A stretch of 64,000 bases of DNA from Paracentrotus lividus (Eukaryota; Echinodermata; Echinoidea; Camarodonta; Echinidae). Below, piece after piece: positions 38,308 to 53,300 of this stretch. How positions within the stretch are numbered: the first letter of the stretch is position 1; the number at the start of each line of letters is the position of its first letter. Location: the NCBI GenBank assembly GCA_940671915.1, contig CALNVZ010003433.1, forward strand, positions 28,824,367 through 28,888,366, written 5' to 3'. A model generated the notes under the pieces. The model was not told the origin of the DNA. It did not search any database and saw only the letters and a list, made by a program, of their open reading frames with translations. The position numbers were made by a program, and so were the translations under genes.

Positions 38308-41300
38308 CTGATGAAACAAAGGATTATGGAAAGATGAATATATGAATAATTATAAGATGATAATACTACTAATAATAATAATCAGGTGGGAGTAAAAAAT
38401 AATGACACTCCTCGGATATGGCCCATTTATCTATGAAACTGAAAATATTGGCCTTTTCACATTTAATGCTAAAGTAAGTATTTCTGCTTCAATCTACTCC
38501 ACAGGAAACTTTCTCTAAATGAATGTCAATGTACAATGGTAAATTTAGTTCACTGGGTAGAAACATGTAGCACCAAAACAGTTTATAATGCATTTATATT
38601 GCACCATCAATCTAGTAACACATGTAGTATTCTGAGGCACAATGTAAAACAAGAAAATGTGTTGAATGACAAATACATTGTAGGATTGCAAAAGACAGCA
38701 GTTACAAACACACTTGATAAAGCAGAAGATGTTTGACATAATCGGTAAAGCATCTTTCATCCTACATGTAAGCGACCAACCTCTAAGGATAAACGCCAAG
38801 GAGTTAGGTCACAATAAGTGCGCAACTTGCATGCATCTATTATGACATACACAAATTGCCGCAAATGGGAAAATCAGTTCTCCTTCGACCCAAGCACAGT
38901 AAGTAAACTCACATATCTCTTGTGTTCTGTAGCTGTGTTGATATCGCCAGCCTTCAGACTATTGGTCACGTTCTGCCATAATCTCCTTGATTCGTATTCA
39001 CCTTGCATACTAACAGGTCTTACTTTCTTTGGGCACCCAGATTGCTTGCTCGTTTCTATCACTTTCTGCTCTCCCTGGAAACAGGAAAAATAGGTGATTT
39101 CGTTTAGAATTTGCTAAATATCCATTAAAAATATTGGTATACGATTTCATGGCTCCTATTTTGAACAGCGGTTTTGAGGTAAACTCGAGTATAGGTTTAG
39201 GATTGCAGCATGCATTCTTTATGGAGAGTCAGTGAAGCCCAATTTTAAAAGTCTAAAATGGCATTTTAAACTTGAGTTTGAGTTTAAACCCACAATTTGG
39301 TCTAGACTTGCACTTCAATTTATAAAGAATCTTAAATTAGAGGTACAATGCACATGTACGTATGGGCAGTTTAGAATTCAATAAGGCTTTTGAGGCAGCT
39401 AATTGTTTCTTTTCTTGTTATTTCAAAGCTAACTATTGTCCACATTTTGTTAAAATTGAGGTGCATTATTTGAACATTCCATAACGATTTGATTTCAGCT
39501 AAAAAAATTCTAAGGAATGTTTCATTCTCAGATTACTTAATTATTGACACTCAGTAGCACACAGTTGTCAAAAGGGACACATGGCGAGGCAGAAAAGGTA
39601 TTGTGTGGGATGAATTACTTCTCTGAACTGTGTTCTAGAGTCAAACTAGGTATAGAAAATGAATTAGGCCTGCTGATTATATTTTTTAATTCATATTTAT
39701 TTTGATTTCATTGTTGCTGATAGTTACAGAATTTGATATTCTTTTTGCGATACTTGAGAATTCACTAAAATATACATTGGATTTAAACACATGTTATTAA
39801 ATGACTTAAATAAAGTGTTCATCATATTTCCCCTAAATATATGCTGAGGTGACAAATACTTGTATCACAAATTGAGGATGAAAATCAGTTTCTTGTGTCA
39901 ATAGATTATCAGTCAAGTAATATCCTGTACAAATCATAGCTCTCTAAAATGAAGTCACCACACCATGTCAAAATGAAATGAGACCTCACATGTTATAGTA
40001 CTTTTGCTGCATATATTTTTCGCACACCTGAACATTTGATATATATTTGAGAATTGAGATACAAGGTTTAGTCAATCAAGCAGCAATATAACTCTAAGGA
40101 CACAACTTCTGTACTTACTGTTGCATAAGAGAACTCGAGTGAGCCATTCCATTCACCTTGTACCTTACAGACTGTCTGATTGCTTGGATTCTTCACCTCC
40201 GCAGTCAGCCGATGAACTTTGCCACCGTAGAACGGCTGAAACATTATAACATGTATAAGACTTATTTAATTTGACTTATAGGGAGCAGTGCTTGTAGCAT
40301 AAAGTGGAACACCAATGCAATCGGAAAACAAGACTAACATCAAAAAGACTGTACTCTCATTGGTAACATATTTTTTATCTTTGCTGTGAAAAGTAGGAGA
40401 GAAATATGTAATCATTCAAATGGGTATAATATTATCATTTATAATCGGGAGGGATGGGGGTTATTTCACAAGTTATGTATGACTTTAGGTCGTACCTTAA
40501 TTCCAAGTGCATTTGGGACTTAACATTTATCCTCACTGATAAACTTCTGAATAGTGTACAATGTATGTCCCCTGAGCATGCGCTGACCAATGAGGTGATA
40601 TACCACACGCAACTAGGAATTTACATTTTATTGCAACTTTAGGTCATTCATAACTCTTTGTGAAACACTCGAGAATGTTTTCTCCTGGAAGTGGAAAATG
40701 AACCCTTTGAGTAGTTCAGTACTAAGGGGAAACTATAGAGAGGTGCTGGGTTATACATACTGGCTTGAATATCCTTTTCTACCCTTTCGATTTTTTATTT
40801 TGAAAATTATATTACCTTTGTGTGGAAGACGACTGAAGCTGAATAGTTAGATTTAGCACACTGTATGAGGACTTTCCCACCTAGCTCCATCCATGGTATG
40901 GTTAGAATAGACCGTCCGTATGCGTTTGGAAACGTCAGCGTGTACGTCTCACCATGGTCTAATACATGTACAGCACCTGTGAAGGATTGATACAATTCAC
41001 TCCTGTTATACTGGTCCAGATTTATATGCAATCAGAAACTATGATTTAGTCCAAACTCTTGTATTTTCCAATAATAATAATAATGGTTAATAGCATTTAA
41101 AGTACTGTGTAAAGCCAATATTTTTGTGTCCAGATATTTTCGCGATTTTGGACTAGTTGGGGAAATTTGCGAGAGCAAAATTTCGCGATTTTGGTGATGA
41201 CTTCATTACTATAAATAGCCTTGTACTAAAAAGGAAATTTTCGCAATGACTGACTCGCAAAATTCGCGAAAACAAAGTCATCGCGAAAACAAAGTCATCA

Positions 41301-44300
41301 CGAAAATAACCACTTATACAGTAGTCAGTGCTTTACTTTACAAAGCAAATCAGATCAAATATTGAACTTACATTCCCCGATCATGTTGACGCCTATTGAC
41401 ATGCCTAGAAATTTGGACTTGGTCCAGACTGAAGCATTCATACAAATCCTGTTAGCTGCACACTCCGCATAGAATGCCGACACTAGAAAAGAAGAAAAAA
41501 AAAAAAAACGATACTAATGTATTATCAGCATAGGCATTGACATAAAGAGCCAAATATACTGTTTCCCATCTTTATGATTGTGTAACCATCTACATGTACC
41601 TATTCCAAGGTGCACAAGGAAAGACAAAGATATACAAACAGCGATGAAATATGAATATTTTACCTGACTTCGAAGAAAGTTAATGGAAGGCTTATACAGT
41701 CCGCTCTCATTATAACGAGCTGTACGGGGTCAAGCCAATTACCTTGTTGTAAGGAAGTCTCATACATGCACAAGTTTAAAAATTAGGACCAGGGGAGTCG
41801 CCGGTGCTAGTTATTCATTCTTGGACCATGAAAATTCTTGTCTCATATAAAGGCAATTCGGCATCATTCGTTTTGAATTTAATGTCAATAAACATACATT
41901 CCTTGTAGATAACCTACTCACCAGGGGGATGATGGGACACCTGCTCCGCTACAAAGGTCACCCTGTTTGACCCCCTACCCACCGATGCTGCCCCTCCTCC
42001 TCCTGATTGGTCGCCATTCAAAATGGAGTCGTGTGATTGGCTGGCTGAGGAAGATGAAGGCACGTCCCAGGAGCAGTGGAAGGTCTCCCCCAGGATGGGG
42101 TTGTAGGGCTTTTTGGCAAGAGATCCCTGCAGGTGAAAGGTCAACAGCAATATGTGTAATTGGAAACAATAGAAAGATAGATTTAGATAAAAATAAGTCC
42201 TTTAACTCATAAGAAACATAAAGAAAACTTGCCTGTTAAGGTCTGCATGTTGTACATGTTTGCTGTTGCCGAAGAGGCAAGTGGATTTTGTGTGTTTATA
42301 TCCATGTACAAATACACGGTAGATTCAGGTTTTGCAACTTGATGCTAAATACATGTACCTAGATTACTGTAGAACCTTGGACAGAACACCTATTCATTGT
42401 GAAGAACAATTAAAACCATAACTACATGCAAGTCCAGATGACGAATACTGCACAATGCTGAATATTTCACGGTGGTTTTATTTTCGCGAATTTCCAGATT
42501 TACTGTATGCAAAAATTTTCACTTACTGATATTTCTGTACAAAGTGAATGCAAATACAAGAAATTCACCAAAATATACTCTCGCAAAATCGCAGAAAATA
42601 TATGGATGCAAGATATATGGCGTATACAGTATTCATATCTCACCTTTCTCCCAACATGAAAGGAACATAGATAGTACTCCACTACGGCTAACATCCTGGC
42701 TTCAGGAGTTGGTAATGTGGATACTCTGAGGGAAAGAAACATACAAAAAGTCATGTAAGATACAATAACAACGCTTTTCATATGTTTACCTAAAGAGATA
42801 ATACTGCCTCCCCTCCAGTTAACACTGTTTCAGTTGAGTAGTAAATTATGAACAAATTTCAATACAACTGTTCAAAGTGGAGATTGCAAAAGGTAAATGT
42901 AACAAGGGTCATTTTTTTTTTTTTTTTTTTTTACTATTACTCGGATCATTAATTATATGTACATTAACTAGAGAGCAAAACTTGTTTACCATGGCAAGAG
43001 CTCCAAAATATTATGGAGAAAATCATTTTTAATGGAAAGCTTTCATAAATCAGGGCAAATTGAATGACGTTAGTGGTAGACTTGGTTTGGCCCAGTAGAA
43101 TGTTAGCTGAAAATCACTAAAACATATAAGCACACATACAATGTACATGGCCTGTGCCCTGTAACATAAAATATACAATTGATCTTATGATTGAACTCAA
43201 TCGTAAGCTTATCGTAAATCATGCAGCAAAAGTTACAATCGATCGTAAGATTGATCGTATTTCTTTTATGTTACAGGGAAATTGTCACACATTTCTAGGC
43301 AATGCCTTGTTTCTGTTTTTGTTTTTTATAATTACTCAACAATTACAAAAATTCCCTGGATCAGAAGTATTTTGCAAAATAATGTTCAAGACTTTACAAA
43401 CCTTATGATAGAATTATAATTAATTTTGAAGAAATTATTATCAGTACAAATGATTATCATCCTACCGTGCAAACATGTGTGGTAGCGCCATGAAATCAGC
43501 AAACATCTCAAGCAACGACCGTCTCTCCAAAATGAAGGTTGGTAAAACCACCTGAAATCAAGTTCAAAGGCTCAGTTTCATTAAAGAGGAAATTGATAAG
43601 CAGCTTGATCGTTTCCGAAGCAGTCAGGTAAAACAGACAAAAATGCACACTGTTCAAGAAAACATGCAATTAATCATCAATAGAAAGCTGAATAAACATA
43701 AAATAAGAATACCAAGGAAAGGCAAAGATTGTCAATATTTCAGTATTTCCAAAAGGCAAATTGCCAATTGGCTGTTTAATTGAAAAGATATTGATGACTG
43801 AATATCACCAAAAAGTCATAAATGTACCTGGCTACGCTTCAGTTAACACATTAGTCTATGGAGGGAAAATAATCACTTTATTTTACTTCTTGTGAAATAT
43901 GTAATGATACTTAAAAAATGAACTATCAGGTTTTTTTAGGACACATTATCATATGTACTGACAGCATGTCGGGCCCCACAGCTCATATTTTTGCATGCCT
44001 CTACATGTACAATGTTACTCAATCCCTTTCTATGACTTACTTATGCATTGGAAAGTTACTTACTTTAGTGAGATCCATTCCTAGTTTGAGTTGAGAGAGT
44101 AAATGTAGGATAATGCTCTTGTGTTCTTCTACCGCTCCTAGATCTTTATCCCCATCATCTTCTGCATCGGGGACCTCGTCCTCATGGCTATCTGTAACAA
44201 TACAAATAAGAAAAGCACTATTAGAGGCCTGTTCCCACGTATCTAACAGGGACCGCATCCTCTTGACTGACTAGAAAGATACTAATAGGAAAAAGTATAT

Positions 44301-47300
44301 TAAAGGCCTGTTCCCCTGCGTGAATGCCGCACAGTGGGATTATATGCCGTATATCGATCCCCTATTATTTTTCCATTGACTCAATAGGAGGGGATTAATA
44401 TATCTGGTATAAAACGCCGCTGCATGGTTTTCACGCAGCGGGCCACAGCTTCATCTTTTGATAAGTCGCCTATCAGGGAACTCGTCCTTTTGGCTCACTG
44501 TAACAATCCAAAAAGCAAAAGGAGTATCAGAGGCCCATTCCCAATTGTAAATGTTAAGGATCTCAGTGCATTTGGCCCATCTTTAATTTCCTACACTTTG
44601 ATCATAGAGCCAAGATCAGAATAAGGGAGTTTCCAGATACAATCTGCGCATGCACGAGTCTCCAATATCCACTTTCGGGGTCAGGTCAAATATACATAAA
44701 ATGCGGCGACCGTACAGTCAACCCATGGGTCAACCAACGTACGGCATATCTACAAATTCTTATCAGACAAAAATCTAGCTGTATATTTCTTTTTGTCGGT
44801 TTTTTCCTTCTCGTTTGCCATGTTGAATAATATGATGAGACATTTTCATGACTTTAATTAACGTTTTCCTCCCAGAAAGTTGCAAAAACACAGACTGTGT
44901 ACTTATGCACACCGGTCCGAATATCGAGATTTCAAGCCCCGTTGGTTTCGGCGAACTCAATGCCGCTTTGCCGTACGCGAGTTGGTAACTTACAAATTTC
45001 GCTTTCAGTTGAGAAAAGAGACTCAAATAAACATGGTATCAAAATAAAGATAGGTATAAGTATACATTGTCTATCTCATCAATAGACAAGTGCCATTCTT
45101 CATCCATATTTTCACAATATGCGCGAAAAAAAGCATGAAAACCATATGTAAATCAAAAGGTGTCATAGACTTCACACATAAGAATTCCTGATATAGAGGA
45201 GAACACGTACATGTGACCCCTGACCCAATGACGTCACAGAGCTCCTATCGGTAACTGGAAACTCCCTTATTACTTTGGCACAAGCACATTTCAAGAGCTT
45301 TTAAAGCAATTCAGAAATGGTTCAATGCATACATTGTAAGTGTTATATTGTATTGGTGTCAATAGGCAGCTTGAAATGTGTGATCCGTCACCACGTATAT
45401 ATTTTGAACTCCCTCTCGACTCTGGGGACTACATGTATGTGGCTTTAATTAGCCCATTAATGATAATTATGTTACTTTCCAGTGAAAGCCAATAGAGATG
45501 GCCACTACAGACATGTTTTACTGTAATATTTGATATAATAAAAGTAAAAGGTAAAACAACAGGATCAGAGAGAAAAACTTACATGGGGTTGGTATGTTAT
45601 GAGATGTGTTAGTGTTGGGTCCAGCTATGCCTCTTGCCCCGCCCCTCTGGGTTGATGTCATTGTTGGATTGCTTGTTGATTGGATGATTTGGTGCTCTGC
45701 AGGGGGCCTGGTCTCAGGAAGGTGTGTCCTAATGTCAACACTGTGGAGATTTTTAATGTATATCATGCACATACGTATGTCATTTGGGGCAGGAAATATC
45801 GAGAGGCTTATTTGATCTTATTTTGCAAATTGGCATCAATTTTTCCCTTAATGCTAAATACTTCAAACAAAGAGTAACGTGTCTAAACTTAATTTTTTAA
45901 CATTAACTTCATTTAAAACTATATAATTGCCAATTTGCATTGAAAAGAGTAATTTTTATTTTGTCAGAATATTGCCAATTTACTGATTTAAATGCTTTAT
46001 TGTCTTCTTTAATTCCAGATGCCAAGCATCAAGTTGTAACACTACAATAATGGAACTGAGTGCAAAAATGTTTGCTCTTTCTACTCATACATGTTGCATA
46101 TCCTATAATGCTCTGAATCATAGGTGATTAACATAAACAACAAAACATGGGCAATTTTCACAAATGGATACTTTTAGAGAAATAAATTACCTTTAAGTGT
46201 CGATATTCAAATGCAATTCATAGCAACTAACAGATGATTTTCAATGTTTAAAAATCCTCCATAAATACAGTAGGCCTACATGTACAAACTAATACATGTA
46301 GCATCTGTGTTAGTAACAAAAGCCACTTGCTAATACTAATTACAGGATTTGTACAGTTGTACTTAGTCGCAACGATTAAAGGTGAAATACAATTTTCACA
46401 CAAAAATGTTTTCTTTGTCTAGAAAAATAAATTTTTTGAGAACTCAACATACATTTATCATGTTTAGTAATAAGTACTTTCTAAAGGCATTTTTTTTTTT
46501 GTTTTTTTTTTTTGACGAATGTTATTGATTTTGCCACTTCACATTTCTTTCTCTTGTCTCAATGTTCATTCTGGTATTTTAGCCACTTGGTATTTGGTAT
46601 CAAGAAATCAAAAAAGGAAATTAACCATATCTTAAATTGGTAACATAAGACATGTTCAAAATAAGTATATAAATTTGATGAATTGGCAATAATAGCTTCA
46701 AACATACATGTACATGTAGTTCTCATCTTTGTGAATTAAAATGTACATGTATGTCAGACAAAGAGAGAACTATACAAATATTGGCAATTTACAGAAGAAA
46801 AGCTGCTTAACTTCTGCTTTCAATTCCTGTCATAGAATAGCTAAAGATGCATGATTAAAATATTCCTAGGCCATTCAAGCTCAGGCCACTTCTCAACATT
46901 AAACAGACAAAGGCCATAAACTTGATTATACCTTTAAACAATTTATCTACAGCATGGTGAGTATAATTGGCAAGTGTGTAAACAAAGACTAGAGTAAATA
47001 GATGCAGGAGATATGAGCAAGTCTAGCTGAGAATCTTTTCTTTGTGAAGTTACTCATTTCGTCATAAAAATCGACTAGCATGATCAATGGAGATTATAGG
47101 TTTACTAGGAAATTATGTATTCATGTAGATATTTGTGCCTTAATGCAATGCTGCATTTAAGGTTATAGGTCGTAAGGCTGAAGGTTCATTAATTCAAAAG
47201 TCATTTGGCACAAAAGTTTTTAAATTTGAAGGATAGATTAACTGAAAATAAAATTGGGTTCATTCATCTGAAAGTGAAAAGGGTTTTCTTATTCCGAAAA

Positions 47301-50300
47301 TGAAATAACCCTATTCCACTTCTGATTTAAAACACTTTATTTTCAGAGAGATCAAACCATCAGATAAATGCATTCATTAGTTTTGAGTCCTGGTAAACAA
47401 ACCTTAATTTATTTTGGATAAAGAAACCTGGTTTCAGGTATAGGAAATTTGTGTGCTAGGATCCTTCAGCACAACAAACAACCCTGCTTCTGAGCACTCC
47501 ACAGAGTGGATTTGGCGCATTACAAATCATATATATTATTATTATTATTATTATTATAAATATGTAGAGTCATGTGTGTGCTTAAAATGAAATGTACCTA
47601 CTGCCCATTGCCAATGTAACAAGGTGTTTGTAAACACGCTAATAAATAAAATGAAATATTTATTGACTATGAACGTGATGAACAGTATGTCATGATGTAA
47701 ACTAAATGTAAAGTGTCTAATAAAATATGCTGCACAGAATAGGGAGACAGGGGTACACAGAACAGAAATTCAACAGTATGAAGAGATTCATTCCAAAAGG
47801 GACTAAATCCACTTTTGATGAAAATTGAATTACTGATATCAAGACATTTTTCAGGTACCTACTCGTCTTTGAATAAAAGGATGTTTCGAATTGCTGATTG
47901 CAACTGTGAGAAAATGCATTTTTAAAGTTCCCTTTTCCATAAACGTCTGTACAAAATCTGGGAAACAAATGCCCTTTTCTCTGAAGTTATAAAAGTGGAT
48001 TTAGTCCCTTTTGGAATGAAACTCTTCATATGTACATTGCAGATGTGCATTTAACAAGAACACGTTGAGCGTGATAGAGAGATGTAGAGAGTGATAAAGA
48101 AGAAAAAGGGAGAAAAAAGAGTAAGAGGCAGAGATGCCAACCCTTATGGAATAATGATAAAATTAGAAATTAGAACGCAAATAATCAAAATATTTGAGAC
48201 CGTTGAACCACATGAATTCTCACGAGAGAAAGCACGAATAATGACTTTTACTCTGTCATTCAATTTTGGGAATGCATTCAAATCAAAAGATATCTTTCTC
48301 TTGCAACCGAGACATTTTGTTTCAGCTGTTTCAATTACATGTGGTCATATTCAAACGTGAGTGACACGACATTTGGACTGATAGAAGGGTACATATCTTT
48401 GCACTTGTAGGTTATGAATAGATCATGACTACCATATTATGTATAATGTAGGAGTGGCATGTGTCATTACCAGTTGGATTTGAATTTTACAATTGGTCCT
48501 GGAAATTATGATAAAAAAACAGTGCGTGAGTGACACGACAGAAAAAAGACATGGGTTTCTGACCATCATTGGTTATGGTTGGATTTGTGCCCAAGTAGAA
48601 CTGTAAGGGTACCATAAGTGCTGGTATATGTATATGAATAGTGTACCTCTCTGACATTTATTGTGTTTATCAATCATTCCCTCTCTGTTGAAAATGGTCC
48701 ACCTCTATGTGTCGTGAGTGACACGACATCCAAAATGTGAGTGACACGACCAGTGCCTTAAATTCAACATTTCAAGTAAATAACTAAATCCAAATTACCT
48801 GTATTTATATGCCATGTTAGAGTAGTCCATGAAAATTACTTTAAGCAAAAAAAATCTGACAAAAGTGATTGGTATTAAGAATAAGAGGCATTTAAAGCAC
48901 CATAGTCCCATACGTGCAAATTCCTGTTTGCTCAATTATTCAGCGTAAGAAAACTGGATCACATAATGTTTGAACTTAAATAATTGTTTGTATTGTAAAG
49001 AAGCCTTTGTGTTGATTTCAGATCCTAATTTGCATTTTCAAAGGCACAGCGCCACATTAAAATTTCAGCTAAATGTCCCACTTAGTCTGAATATGACCAT
49101 GTGTAATTCACTTTCTAATTTCTAATGTTATAATTATTCTGTAGGGTTGGCATCTCTGGTAAGACATAGAAAGAGTGTGACAGAAGGTGGAAGACAGAGA
49201 GTAGACAGAGACAGAGACATTCAAGAAACCGACAAGGGAAAAAAGAGGAGAGAGAGAGACACACACATACAAACAGGCATCACATATCACAATGACGGAA
49301 GAGACTATACAATTAGCGCACACACATACATTGCAGAGAGTCAAAATTAAACAAAAAGACAGAAGGGTTGATAATTGCATAAATATTAGAAAACTGACCT
49401 CTGTCGGATATAACCAAGGAGTAAGGAATAAGAGTTAGAGAGGTCCAAACCATGTGCCCCAACAATTTATTTCCAAAAGTTATCAAAAAAATTAAACATG
49501 CATTTTATTTAGTATAATTGTTTATGAAAATGTTTTACAAAGACAAATGTACGTGCAATGCTCCGTTTATAGCCAGTCTAGAGAAATAAAAATAATAAGG
49601 AACTTGGTTAGAAATTGACCATGGAAAATGATTTTCGTACAACTATCAATAAGAGATGAGAAAAGAGAAGAGATATTAAAATGGATAATGAATTAAAAAG
49701 CCGAGAGAAAGTTGTTTAGAATCCCAAATAAATTAGCTGAGGCACCTTGTAAAGAACAATGGAGTAGCATATGAAAACACATGTAAGGAATGCCAAATGC
49801 AAAATTTATGAATTTTAACATCTATTTCAATTAATATTTGAATTGTTTCCTTCCATGTAATTTGCCGATTCGTGGATTTTATCACTATGTTAATGTCTCC
49901 ATGATAATTTTTGTAAATGGACAATACAACTTTGACTCATACAAATCAACCAAAAAGTCAGTTTGTGCTGGTTTGAAATGCACAATTTTTCCTTCGAAAT
50001 TGAGGTAATATATGTCGGTACATGTACATCGTAAGCTTAGTTGTTATACATTGTACTTTCGGGAATAAAATTGAATTTTTGAACAATTGTACTTTTTTTT
50101 TCTATTAACACCATTTTCAATATACAATGTACATACAGCTCCATTGCGCTATAAAGATGCCTTTATCCCAAAACAGGTAAATAAATGAATGCTTGTTAGT
50201 ATGATTGAGGATCACAAGGTTGTTAACTCAATTATGTGAGTTATCATCCTTCTCGCTCTCAACAGACAATGAGTTTGTATTCAGAACTCTGGTCTATACT

Positions 50301-53300
50301 CCAGTTTATGTCTGGGTAAAAAAGATGATTAGGAATTTTCAGTTGTGATGCACAATGGTATTGCTATGTTCCAAATTCATTACTTCTCAGCAAATGACCT
50401 CCTACCTGGAAGCTGAAGTTTCAGGAATTATTCTAAACTGGAATCTAGATTAGAGTTCAGAATTAGGTCCCATGACTTTTGATGAGACAAAGAACCAACA
50501 TTGAGAATTCGTCAAGTTTGAAATTCACCAATTTTATTACAAAAATATTCCTCCACAAATGATTTAATGATTTTGAACAAGCATATATATCCAATAATAC
50601 CTGTTTTGGTTGCCTTTACTGGAAGACTGACGGACACTAGTGCTACAATAAAAGTGGGTTTGAGAAAGTACAGGCAAATATTCAGGCAAAAGTAACATAC
50701 ATGTACATGTAAGGGTCATTCCATGCCAATTCACCCAATGGGTTACACCCTACCGTCTCAGAATTTGCTCAAATTTGGTACACATAAAGTTTAACATTAC
50801 CTTCCCATGAAACAAAAAAAATTAGCGTAAACAGTCCGTCGGTTTCCGAGCTATAGCCCGCCCTTTTTTATTTGTTTTGGCAAAAATGGGTGTGACCTTC
50901 CATTTCAACGGCACAATGCTCCTGAACTGGTTGACCAATTTTTGTGAAACTGGTACCATTCAAAAGGAAATTCAAAGAGGAATTCAAAAATGGTATCAAA
51001 AATGTTATTGGAGCAATTTAAAGTGCTATGACCTTTGACCTTTCCTTTAACCTTGATTTTGACCCCCAGACGAATAATATTTTTACTTGATTTTTATGTA
51101 TGTTAATTGTCAGTATAATATTAACATAACATGTAAATATCTAGGATGATATTTTATTTCTTCACCTTTAAAAACTCTTTTTAATGTAATTTTCAAAGTT
51201 ACTGTTACCCCCACATACTGATATTTGTGTTGGTAATGTGTGTACAAGTCTCCATTATAGGCTTACTTGAATACTTCCAAACTGAAGTTAAATTACATTC
51301 AATTAAAACAGGAAACTAAACATTTCAGGTAATATAGGAAACATTAAACACAATGATAATGTATACATGTACGTAGACTCCATTTGTTTATGAATAGAGA
51401 CATTTGTTTAGCCCTTTTGATTGGGGTTCAATAGGTATACATACAAATCATCAGAAATCTGCGGTTTTTACAGAAACAAGATGCTTCCTACATGTAGTCA
51501 GCTCTACTGTCCCAAACTGGATACATCCTTAAGATCTTTGAAGCATCAGCAGCAGATATGGAATACATTATGGCATTTGATTGTAATGTTACTTCAGTTT
51601 GAAAGTATTCATGTATAATGGAGTCTTGTACACACATTACCAACACAAATATCAGTATGTGGGGGTAACAGTAACTTTGAAAATTACATTAAAAAGAGTT
51701 TTTAAAGGTGAACAAATAAAATATCATCCTAGATATTTACATGTTATGTTAATATTATACTGACAATTAACATACATAAAAATCAAGTAAAAATATTATT
51801 CGTCTGGGAGTCAAAATCAAGGTTAAAGGAAAGGTCAAAGGTCATAGCACTTCAAATTGCTCCAATAATATTTTTGATACCATCTTTGAATTCCTCTTTG
51901 AATTTCCTTTTGAATGGTACCAGTTTCAAACAAATTGGTCAACCAGTTCAGGCGCATTGTGCCGTTGAATTTGAAGGTCACACCCATTTTTGCCAAAACG
52001 AATCAAAAAAGGGCAGGCCATAGCTCGGAAACCGACAGACCGTTTACGCTAATTTTTTTTGTTTCATGGTAAGGTAATGTTAAACTTTATGTGTACCAAA
52101 TTTGAGCAAATTCTGAGACGGAAGGGTGCAAAATTGCACTTTCATTGGGTGAATTGGCATGGAATAACCCGTAACAGACACACAGGAAAAGAGATACAAA
52201 GAAATTACATATATTTTTCTTTTAAGAAATTAGAGAATATAATACATGTATCATACATTTTGTACATGTACATGTAGATGGGCATTATTATATAATGTAC
52301 ATTTGTGGAACTATTGATGTTTTGGAACATAGAGAAGTTGTCCAACTTGAACTGTTCAATCCCTTAGCCCCTAACCCACAGAAAAGAAGAAAAAAATACA
52401 TACAGGAAAGCCTGCAAGCAGATGACATTTGTTTCAATACAAGCATACTGGGGAATTTAATATTTAAAACAGATCAGGGAAGCTTTAAGCAGCATTCACC
52501 TTTGCATGAATGTGCACATTAACAGCATGTAAACAAATGTGCGGTTTCCAAGCAAAACACAATTTTTAGGAGCTTCATTTTTTATCTTGTTTAAAAGCAT
52601 TTTGATCATGTTTGAAAGTGTTATAGGTTGAATTTCTTTGAATGCGCCCCCTCCCCTTCTTAATAAATCAGTATATTCATCTGTGGATTGTTGAAAGAAA
52701 CAATAGAAAAGACCTTGTGACCATGATTCCATGGTTTTATCTTTCTTTCCATTACCCATGTTAACTCATCCATACAGCAAACTCATGCGCCGTGCACATA
52801 TTAAAAAAAGAAACTAAAAAGTAATTGAAATTGTATAGTGTGTTATCTCCCCGGACACAGGTAAGATCCAATGTTAATGAATATCAATTGTCTTTAAATT
52901 AAATCATTCTTGTATATACATGTAGTATGGATTCCCCTGTTCCCCCCCCCCCCCATACGAAATATACCATTTTGTCTGCTCAAAGAAGAACAGTTACTTT
53001 TTAATGATTAAATCACAAAGAGTCTTATAGCATAGTACATGTAAGTCCTATTTATATTTAGAATGACAACAAGGTATTCCGCGTAACTATCATAGTCAAT
53101 GATTAATCCACGTAAATGTACAACAATAAATTCAAGTACAAATATTGCGATACTGTAGTCAAGTCACAATTTCTACCAAAAAATGACAAAGTTAAACAAA
53201 TACATAGTGTCACACAAATAATAGGAGAGTTTATAAAGATATCATACAACTTAAAGTTGCTTTATTCACAGGAGGTTTTATATTATCAGTTTTTGCTCAT

